Source: SAR324 cluster bacterium | GTDB taxonomy: Bacteria; SAR324; JACQKK01 | DNA length: 5,260 nt | Reading direction: 5' to 3' | Assembly (NCBI GenBank): GCA_027296185.1 | Contig: JAPUJL010000280.1 | Location: 1 to 5,260, forward strand | Shown: piece by piece, positions 1 to 5,260 of the stretch | How the letters are laid out: each line of letters opens with the position of its first letter | Numbering within the stretch: position 1 is the stretch's first letter | The notes under the pieces: model-generated | Told to the model about the DNA's origin: nothing | The model's database searches: none | The model's input: only the letters and a program-made list of their open reading frames with translations | Program-made: the position numbers and the translations under genes

Positions 1-513
1 TCGGTGGTCGCGGCGGATTTTTCCCTGGAAATGCTCAAGATCGCCGGCAAGCGCCTCGCCGCCCGTGGAGGGAGCCCGGCCGGGGCGGGTGCAACCGCGG
101 CGGTGGCCTGCGCCGATGCCATGTGCTTGCCGTTCGGGGAGGGCAGCTTCCGCGCGGTCACCATCGGCTACGGCCTGCGCAACGTCGCCGGCCTGGAGGG
201 CTGCCTGCGGGAGGTGTACCGCGTGCTGGCGCCGGGGGGCTGGATCGCGTCCCTGGATGTGGGAAAGGTGCGCTCAGCGTGGCTGCGGCCGCTCGTCGCG
301 TTCTACTTTTTCCGGATCGTTCCCCGCATCGGCGCACTGCTCCAGCCGGGGGAAGAGATGTACGCCTACCTGCCCCATTCCTCCCTGGACTTCCCCCATC
401 AGGACCGGCTCCGCGAGGTGCTTGCCGGGGAGGGATTCACGGACGTGGAATTGGTCGAGTACCTGGGCGGAGCGTCGGCGATTCACTTCGCCCGCAAACC
501 CAGTCCAGCCTAG
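1..513 (+). CDS. ubiE: UbiE/MenG-family quinone C-methyltransferase, 5'-truncated by window edge
   Basis: This family uses S-adenosylmethionine to C-methylate the ring of demethylmenaquinone or of the ubiquinone precursor, a late step in respiratory quinone synthesis on the cytoplasmic side of the membrane. The frame is open from base 1, giving 170 codons before the TAG at 511-513. Family proteins are about 230-250 residues, so roughly the first 70, including the glycine-rich SAM loop, lie outside the window. GTG at base 4 is internal, not a start. Visible landmarks by codon in the window are: the acidic residue after motif I in VVAADFS (Asp 6) followed by EML; ADAMCLPF (38-45); the family signature GYGLRNV (56-62); LAPGGW (76-81); VPRIGALL (107-114); YAYLPHS (121-127); and the closing AIHFARK. 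These match UbiE/Coq5/MenG closely. The segment LDVGK replaces the EFSKP of E. coli UbiE, so demethylmenaquinone may be the main substrate, but sequence alone does not decide this. The gene ends 9 bases from the convergent mltD stop. Confidence 0.93.
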   Translation, partial: SVVAADFSLEMLKIAGKRLAARGGSPAGAGATAAVACADAMCLPFGEGSFRAVTIGYGLRNVAGLEGCLREVYRVLAPGGWIASLDVGKVRSAWLRPLVAFYFFRIVPRIGALLQPGEEMYAYLPHSSLDFPHQDRLREVLAGEGFTDVELVEYLGGASAIHFARKPSPA

Positions 514-522
514 ACACCGCGC

Positions 523-2478
523 CTATCCCGCCTGGCGGCTCCCGGCCGGGGCGCTGCCGCGGCGAATCTCGGAAAGCTCTTCGATGATGGGGAGGGAGAC
601 GGTCGATCCGGCGCGGAACGGACCGTCGATCAGATGAGGATTCTGCTGGTAGAACAGCCACATGGGAACGTCGTTGGATTGGGAGATGGACCAGACGCTA
701 TCGCCCCGCCGCACCCGCACCGAGGCCACCTCCACGACGGCGTAGACCGAGAAGAAGTCCTCCTCGCGCCCCCGGTGGTACTCGTGCCGCCGCCGGAGAA
801 AGGCGTCGCGGCCCGCCCGCTCCATGGGCACCACGATGCGGTCGCCGGGCCGGATCACGCCCCCGTAATTATTGTTGATGCGCCGGATGTGGTTGGTGGA
901 AACCCTCGCCCATTCGGCGTAGTGGCCCAGCGTCTCGCCATACGCGGTGACGATCTCCGCCCGGCCCAGCGCCCCATCGTGATCGTGCAGGTCGAGATCC
1001 TGAAATAGCGAAGCCCCATCCGCCCGCACGAACGCGACGGACTCGGGCAGCTCGGCCGGCGCGGGCATGCCCACCACCAATTCCGCCGGCGGGGGTGCCG
1101 GGGGTGCCGCAACTACGGAGGGGGAGGGCGCCCTGGGAGCCGGTGCGGGCGCCCGCTGTCCCCGCCCAGGGATCAACAGCCGCTGACCGGGGCGGATGCG
1201 CCGGTAGGAGGAGATGTTGTTGGCCCGCGCGATCTGCTGCCAGGAGACGTTGAAGCGCCGCCCGATGTCGTAGAGCGTGTCGCCCCGGACCACGATCACC
1301 TCCGTCGTGCGGCGCTGGGCCGTGTGCCGCTTGTCCGGTGGGATGGCGTTGAGGAATTCCTGCACCGGAATCCGCTCCGGAAGGCGTAGGGTGTAGTTCT
1401 TGGGAATGTACTTGGTGCTCTGCAGCACCGGCGCCCGGAGGCTCGGGTTGAGTTCGGCCAACTCGTCCGCGTCGATGTTCAGGGTGCGCACTGCGTCCCC
1501 GAAGTCGAGGAAGAACGGCAGCACCACATGGTGATACCGGAGCGGCGGCTTTTGGGCGACGCTGCCGAAGTAGCGCACGGGATTCAGGGCGACCTCCCGC
1601 GCAGCCAGGAATTCCGCGTAGAAGTTCTTGCTGGCGAACTTGAACAGCCAGCCGTCGTACCCCTCGATCAATTTGGCCAGATCGTCGGTGCCGGTGCGCG
1701 CGACGATCTTCCGCAAACTCTGCCGCCCGTGATTGTAGGCGGTGATGGCCAGGGGCCATTTCTTCAGGTGCCGGTAGTTCTCCGCGAGCAGCTTCGCAGC
1801 TGCGACGGTGGCAAGCAAAGGGTCGAGCCGCTCATCCACCTCGTACTGGATTTTCATGAACTGGCGGCCGGTGCCCCGGGTGAACTGCCAAATTCCCGCT
1901 GCGCCCGCCCGGGAGTACGTGCGGTGGTTGAAGGAGGACTCCACATGGGGCAGGTAGGCCAGATCCGGCGGTACCCCCCGAGCGGCCAGGATCTGCCGCA
2001 TCCGCTCGATGTACAATCCCGAGTTGATGTATCCCTCGAGAAACCGGTCGCTCAGGCCCCGCTGAAACCGGACGCCTTTCGCCGCCTCCCGCAACCGCTG
2101 CGCGGTGACGTCGAGGGGAAACAGTGAGAGAATCCGCTGCTGATCGCTGTCAATCGGCGTGCCCGCCTGGATCGCCGCGGCAATCTCCCGCAGGCGGGAT
2201 TCCATGACCCGCCGCCGCCGCTTGATCAGGTTACGTTGCGCCCGGCGCTTCAGTCCGCGGAGTTGGATCTTCTCGTAGACCGGCTCGGAGAACCGGGTGT
2301 CGTGTAACAGTCCCTCGCGGGAGGAGACCTCGGTAAAGATGCGGATCCAAAAGCGCTTTTGCGCCTCGATGACCGGCGCGGTGGGAAAAAGCGGTTCGAT
2401 CGAATCGCCGTATTGCGCGAAAAGCAGCGTCGGAATCGTTAACGACCCGACCAGAATCAAAATCAAGCGATGGATCAT
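523..2478 (-). CDS. mltD: Secreted MltD-type lytic transglycosylase with SLT domain and three LysM-like repeats
   Basis: This enzyme is predicted to cleave the MurNAc-GlcNAc bond of peptidoglycan in the periplasm, forming 1,6-anhydro ends. It has 651 residues. Residues 1-21 look like a type I signal peptide: a basic MIHR start, a hydrophobic core, and likely cleavage after LLFA. No lipobox cysteine is present, unlike the lipoprotein MltD of E. coli. Residues about 35-140 form a helical, strongly basic extension (RRRR at 87-90). The SLT domain spans about 145-290, with catalytic Glu180 in HVESSFN, then AAGIWQF (193-199) and AYNHG (247-251). After a family-typical segment to about 370 comes a canonical LysM (392-437), a Pro/Ala linker (443-476), a divergent LysM (about 508-552) and a third LysM-like unit (about 578-631). 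ATG at 2476-2478 is the only start that fits the signal peptide. The sequence before it has no good Shine-Dalgarno, only a weak AGG, so initiation may be inefficient. It is downstream of and co-directional with the DUF4340 gene. Confidence 0.93.
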   Translation of the reverse strand: MIHRLILILVGSLTIPTLLFAQYGDSIEPLFPTAPVIEAQKRFWIRIFTEVSSREGLLHDTRFSEPVYEKIQLRGLKRRAQRNLIKRRRRVMESRLREIAAAIQAGTPIDSDQQRILSLFPLDVTAQRLREAAKGVRFQRGLSDRFLEGYINSGLYIERMRQILAARGVPPDLAYLPHVESSFNHRTYSRAGAAGIWQFTRGTGRQFMKIQYEVDERLDPLLATVAAAKLLAENYRHLKKWPLAITAYNHGRQSLRKIVARTGTDDLAKLIEGYDGWLFKFASKNFYAEFLAAREVALNPVRYFGSVAQKPPLRYHHVVLPFFLDFGDAVRTLNIDADELAELNPSLRAPVLQSTKYIPKNYTLRLPERIPVQEFLNAIPPDKRHTAQRRTTEVIVVRGDTLYDIGRRFNVSWQQIARANNISSYRRIRPGQRLLIPGRGQRAPAPAPRAPSPSVVAAPPAPPPAELVVGMPAPAELPESVAFVRADGASLFQDLDLHDHDGALGRAEIVTAYGETLGHYAEWARVSTNHIRRINNNYGGVIRPGDRIVVPMERAGRDAFLRRRHEYHRGREEDFFSVYAVVEVASVRVRRGDSVWSISQSNDVPMWLFYQQNPHLIDGPFRAGSTVSLPIIEELSEIRRGSAPAGSRQAG

Positions 2479-2612
2479 TCGGCCTATGAGGTGGAGGGAG
2501 CGCCGTCGCGGAAATGCCGGGATCGGAGCATTCGTGCTGTTGGTGCCGATTCCGCCCTGTGGTGGGCTCCGCTCGGTGCGAGGCCCGGGCGGCTGGCGTT
2601 ATTTCCCGAGTT

Positions 2613-2627
2613 TTCGGCCGGCCCGAA
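2613..2627 (-). other. Small GC hairpin just after the DUF4340 stop, no U-tract
   Basis: Starting 4 bases past the DUF4340 stop, the minus strand reads TTCGG-GCCGG-CCGAA, a perfect 5-bp stem with a 5-base loop. It is followed by AAAACTCGGG rather than a run of T, so it does not meet the pattern of an intrinsic terminator. It could shield the 3' end of the ABC-operon message or be chance in GC-rich DNA. The rest of the 153-base gap (2479-2631) holds no gene and no recognisable -35/-10 pair for mltD. Confidence 0.25.
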
Positions 2628-2631
2628 CGCG

Positions 2632-3708
2632 TCAGCGATCCTGCAACAGGGAGCGGCCTTTTTCAATCAATGAGGCCGCAAGTGCGCCGTTTACCTTCAC
2701 CGGCGCTCGGGTGTACGTGGACTTCGCGATCCACGCGCCGTCGCTTTCCCGAAGGAAATGCAACGACAAGGCCGGACGATCCTCCCGAAACAACCGCACT
2801 TCCAGCGCCGCCTCGCCGGTAGCCTCCTCGCCCGTAGCTTCCTGGTCCGATTCACCGCCACCCAGGTAGCCGTCCACCTTGAGCTTGGCCAGGTCGCGGA
2901 TCCATTCCTGGACCGCCTCGTCCGGGCTCCCGGCGCCGGGGCTGGTGGCCCATTCGCCGGACTGGGAATCGGTATCGATCAATCGCCAAAAACTAGCAAC
3001 CTTTGACCCCATGCGCAATTCGACCCGCTCCGCGGTGCCGGCGCGGTACGGAAACATCTCCCGGTCCACCAGGCGCCGCGCGGGGCGCTTGAGGTTTTGC
3101 GTGAGGGCGCTCTTGACCAAGTAAACCGCCCCATCCCGGGGAAAGTGCACGTAGCGCCCGGCATTGCCGAAGGTGACGCTGCCCAGCTCGATGCGCAGGG
3201 GCTCGCCCCCGCCGGTGCGCTCGATGGAGATGTATGCGTTATCGGACGGGAAACCGAAGTCTGCCCCGTCCAGCTCCGCCAAGGCGCCGACGCGGCGCTG
3301 GGCGCTCAGGGTGGCCAAGGCAGCGAGCGCCCGCTCGGCTTGCCGGTTGCCCTTGAACTCCGCAGTCTCGGTCTTGGCCTCGGTCTCAGGCGGATCGGCG
3401 GGCGCCTCCCTGGGCTGATCTTTTGGCGTCTCCGGCCCTTTGGGCTTGCGGCGGGGCCGGCGGCGCTGAGTTTCCGTCCGCACCCATAGATAGGGCTTCT
3501 CGTCCTCGAAGGGCTCCCGCGGTTCCAGCACCACTTTCGCCTGGGCCTCCTGGACGGTAATGCTGCGCACTTCCCCGGGCTCCACCCGCCAGATTTCGAT
3601 CTTGCCCGCCGCCGCGGTGGGCTTGTCCTTCGAGGGGTGGGCGAGGAGATAGGCCCAGATCAGCGCCGCCGCGAGCGCCACGGCCTGGATGGCCAATGCC
3701 CTAGACAT
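2632..3708 (-). CDS. DUF4340 domain protein, partner of the GldG-like ABC auxiliary protein
   Basis: This 358-residue protein has one N-terminal membrane segment (about residues 5-23, short basic head MSR) and a large domain expected outside the cytoplasm. DUF4340 features are: an N-terminal strand region IEIWRVEPGEVRSITV (37-52); a helical segment ERALAALATLSAQRRV (125-140); FGFPSDNAYISIE (151-163); LGSVTFGNAGRYVHF (175-189); VYLVKSAL (195-202); and RRLVDREMFPY (211-221). The biochemical function is unknown. In many genomes such genes directly follow a GldG-like gene and an ABC ATPase/permease pair, as the left part of that arrangement appears here. Residues 78-119 form a low-complexity Arg/Lys/Pro/Glu insert that interrupts the domain and is probably disordered. 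A small acidic repeat, ATGEEATGEA, sits at 291-300. The start is well fixed: ATG at 3706-3708 overlaps the upstream stop by 8 bases and has a strong Shine-Dalgarno. The stop is TGA at 2632-2634. Family membership is confident; any role in transport is inferred from context. Confidence 0.85.
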   Translation of the reverse strand: MSRALAIQAVALAAALIWAYLLAHPSKDKPTAAAGKIEIWRVEPGEVRSITVQEAQAKVVLEPREPFEDEKPYLWVRTETQRRRPRRKPKGPETPKDQPREAPADPPETEAKTETAEFKGNRQAERALAALATLSAQRRVGALAELDGADFGFPSDNAYISIERTGGGEPLRIELGSVTFGNAGRYVHFPRDGAVYLVKSALTQNLKRPARRLVDREMFPYRAGTAERVELRMGSKVASFWRLIDTDSQSGEWATSPGAGSPDEAVQEWIRDLAKLKVDGYLGGGESDQEATGEEATGEAALEVRLFREDRPALSLHFLRESDGAWIAKSTYTRAPVKVNGALAASLIEKGRSLLQDR

Positions 3709-5260
3709 GGCTCGACCTCCTCAGGCCGCCCCCCGCCCTACGGACGATCACGAAGCCGGCGATCAGCACCATCAGCGGCACCGCGAACACCGGCAAATAG
3801 AACCAGAGCAGCTCGTCCCCCTTGAGGTGCTGGATGCGCAGGTCTTCGTCCTCTTTGGGGACGGCCGCCGGGGCCACGTCGCCCGCAAGCCAGGCGATGC
3901 CGTCCAGCAGTGCCATTTGGTTCGCGCGGTTCTGGATGAACAGATCCGAGGCTATGTCCGCGTCGGCGAAGGCGAGGATGCGGGGCGTCGGCAGCGGCAG
4001 CTCGGCGTCGTCCTCTGCGGCCTTACCCCGCGGCTTGCGGCGCTCGATGGCCAGGGCCAGGATCGGCTCGCGCCTTCGCTCGCGGGGTCCGTCGAATTCG
4101 AAGTTGCCGTTCTCGTCGCCCCAGGTGCCCGGCATGCCCTTGATCGTAACGCGCACCGTGAGCCCCTCGGGCGCCTTGCCCTTGCGGAACGCCCCCGACC
4201 CCAACAAAAGCAGGGGAAACTGGGAGGCGTTGCGCCGCAGGCTGGCAACCGAGGGATGGTTTTGATAGCGGGCCGTGGCCAGCAACGCATGGTCGGCCTT
4301 GGTGTGGGTGCGCCGGCCGAAGACCCGGTCGTTGGCCTGCACGACGGGACGGTATTCCACCCCGTACGCAGCCAGTAACCCGCTCAGGGCGGGCGGCGCA
4401 TCGGCGGCCACCGGTAGCCCGGGCGCGGCCTTTCCGCTGTCCGGCTCGAGAAAGGCCATCAGGTTGCCCCCTTGATCCAGGTATCGTCCCAGTGCGTCCT
4501 CCTCGCTCTGGCGAAAGGGTAGCCGCGGGCCGGCCACCACCACCAGATCGGCGTCGGTGGGCACTTCCTGCCCCAGACCTTCGGCCAGACCCAACGGTTT
4601 GACGGTGAAGTTCTGCGCGCGGAGCAGTGCCTCGAAGCCCTTGATCCGCGACGTCACGGGCCGCCCGGAATCCCCCTTCTCGTTTCGCTCGCCGTGGCCG
4701 ACGGTGAAGTAGGCGTTGCGCTTCTCCCGGGTGACGTGAACGAGCTCCGATAGGAAGGTGGAATCGAACTTGGCCAGCTTGTCCCGGGCCGCCTCGACGG
4801 TCAGGCCCAGCGAGATATTCCGCGTCACGGAATCGCGGCTCACCACGATCAGGCCGTTGCGCCGCGCCTTGTGCTCGCGGGCCGCCGCGGGGTGCAGATC
4901 GGCGTCGTAATAGCCGATTTCCAGATGGTTCGAGAGTCCCTCCAGGCCGATGAAGTAATCCCGCAGCAGCGAGCGCACCGGGTTGTCTTCCGGGTAGAAC
5001 AGCGTCACCGAGACCGGCGCATCCAGGTTGCGAATGGTCTCCGACGTGGCATCGCTCGGTTGGGCGCTGTGGAAATAGCCCAAGTCCCACTGCCAGGGTA
5101 GACGGTTGAACACGAAGTTCAACGTCACCAGGAGCAGCAAAAGCAAGCCCAGGAAGAGCCCGGCTTTGCCGGCGGCGCGCAGCCGGAGCGGATCGGGCTT
5201 TGGCGTTTCCCCTTGGTCCAGCCAGGCCGCCTCCACGAACACGAACAATACCGCCCCCAG
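3701..5260 (-). CDS. GldG-family ABC transporter auxiliary protein, 5' end beyond window
   Basis: This is an extracytoplasmic auxiliary subunit of an uncharacterised ABC-2 type export system, related to GldG of the Bacteroidetes gliding machinery (Pfam family ABC_transp_aux). The frame is open to the right edge. TTG at 5246-5248 could act as a start, but four more codons (LGAV) precede it and continue a hydrophobic stretch, LGAVLFVFVEAAWL, that looks like the tail of an earlier membrane helix, so the true start is probably off-window. Counting from that TTG: a membrane helix lies at about 28-48, followed by WQWDLGYF; LDAPVSVTLFYPEDNP is at 75-90; the family-typical AYFTVGHGERN at 179-189; DLVVVAGPRLPF at 234-245; YLDQGGNLMAFLEP at 256-269; ILAFADADIASD at 424-435; and a C-terminal helix at about 480-502 ends in the basic tail RRAGGGLRR. 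This helix-domain-helix plan is usual for the family. The stop TAG (3701-3703) overlaps the DUF4340 start. ATPase and permease genes are expected upstream, past base 5260. A gliding role is not implied. Confidence 0.85.
   Translation of the reverse strand: MGAVLFVFVEAAWLDQGETPKPDPLRLRAAGKAGLFLGLLLLLLVTLNFVFNRLPWQWDLGYFHSAQPSDATSETIRNLDAPVSVTLFYPEDNPVRSLLRDYFIGLEGLSNHLEIGYYDADLHPAAAREHKARRNGLIVVSRDSVTRNISLGLTVEAARDKLAKFDSTFLSELVHVTREKRNAYFTVGHGERNEKGDSGRPVTSRIKGFEALLRAQNFTVKPLGLAEGLGQEVPTDADLVVVAGPRLPFRQSEEDALGRYLDQGGNLMAFLEPDSGKAAPGLPVAADAPPALSGLLAAYGVEYRPVVQANDRVFGRRTHTKADHALLATARYQNHPSVASLRRNASQFPLLLLGSGAFRKGKAPEGLTVRVTIKGMPGTWGDENGNFEFDGPRERRREPILALAIERRKPRGKAAEDDAELPLPTPRILAFADADIASDLFIQNRANQMALLDGIAWLAGDVAPAAVPKEDEDLRIQHLKGDELLWFYLPVFAVPLMVLIAGFVIVRRAGGGLRRSSHV
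3715..3722 (-). promoter_or_regulatory. Strong Shine-Dalgarno for the DUF4340 gene, inside the end of the GldG-like gene
   Basis: On the minus strand GAGGAGGT lies 6 bases before the ATG at 3706-3708. It matches the anti-Shine-Dalgarno sequence almost perfectly and is contained in the last codons of the upstream gene. Together with the 8-base stop/start overlap (ATGTCTAG on the minus strand) it fixes the DUF4340 start and suggests coupled translation of the pair. Confidence 0.85.

Noticed and set aside
869..1759. 296-codon open frame on the minus strand within mltD
   Set aside because: It is a shifted-frame shadow of the SLT/LysM gene, with a low-complexity Arg/Pro/Gly-rich product and no recognisable motif.
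2593..2627. Possible sigma-70 promoter for mltD (TTCGGG, 17 bases, AAATAA on the minus strand)
   Set aside because: The spacing is right, but both boxes match the consensus poorly (the -35 box shares only TT), so it is not better than chance.
2613..2627. Intrinsic terminator for the ABC genes
   Set aside because: The stem is only 5 bp and is followed by A-rich sequence rather than a T-run on the transcribed strand.
2484..2666. 60-codon minus-strand frame bridging the DUF4340 end and the gap
   Set aside because: It starts inside the last codons of DUF4340 in another frame, has no ribosome site and no recognisable features, and its composition resembles noise.
3689..4378. 229-codon open frame on the plus strand antisense to the GldG-like gene
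   Set aside because: It is antisense to a well-supported gene, has no domain features, and long antisense frames are common at this GC content.
4023..5090. 355-codon open frame on the minus strand overlapping the GldG-like gene in another frame
   Set aside because: It is rich in Arg, Gly, Ala and Pro with no domain or membrane pattern, as expected of an off-frame reading of GC-rich coding DNA. The overlapping frame has clear family motifs.
5246..5248. TTG as the true start of the GldG-like gene
   Set aside because: The frame stays open to the window edge and the preceding codons continue a hydrophobic segment, so the real start is more likely beyond base 5260.

Overview
This window holds four genes and almost no spare sequence. 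It is GC-rich (about two thirds G+C by eye) and looks like ordinary chromosome of a high-GC Gram-negative bacterium. A pseudomonad-type phylum is the best guess, because a secreted MltD-type lytic transglycosylase with a long N-terminal extension sits next to a UbiE-family quinone methyltransferase. I cannot name the genus. I see no tRNA, rRNA, CRISPR array, insertion sequence, integrase or phage gene.

Layout, left to right. (1) Bases 1-513, plus strand: the 3' two thirds of a UbiE/MenG-type methyltransferase, cut by the left edge. (2) Bases 523-2478, minus strand: a complete 651-residue secreted lytic transglycosylase with one SLT domain and three LysM-like repeats. It converges on ubiE with only 9 bases between the two stop codons. 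(3) Bases 2479-2631: a 153-base gap with a small hairpin just after the upstream stop and no convincing promoter. (4) Bases 2632-3708, minus strand: a complete DUF4340 protein. (5) Bases 3701-5260, minus strand: a GldG-type ABC transporter auxiliary protein. Its N terminus lies beyond the right edge, and its stop overlaps the DUF4340 start by 8 bases.

How the genes fit together. The GldG-like and DUF4340 proteins form a translationally coupled pair. In many bacteria this pair follows an ABC ATPase gene and an ABC-2 permease gene, and those two would be expected just past base 5260. Both proteins are membrane-anchored with large extracytoplasmic domains, so they probably form the outer part of a transporter complex whose substrate is unknown. 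The transglycosylase lies downstream on the same strand and acts on peptidoglycan in the periplasm. Whether it shares a transcript with the ABC genes cannot be decided from sequence. The quinone methyltransferase belongs to respiratory cofactor synthesis and is probably unrelated to its neighbours.

I found no clearly new biological system. The least understood part is the GldG/DUF4340 pair, which is a widespread module without an established function outside gliding Bacteroidetes.
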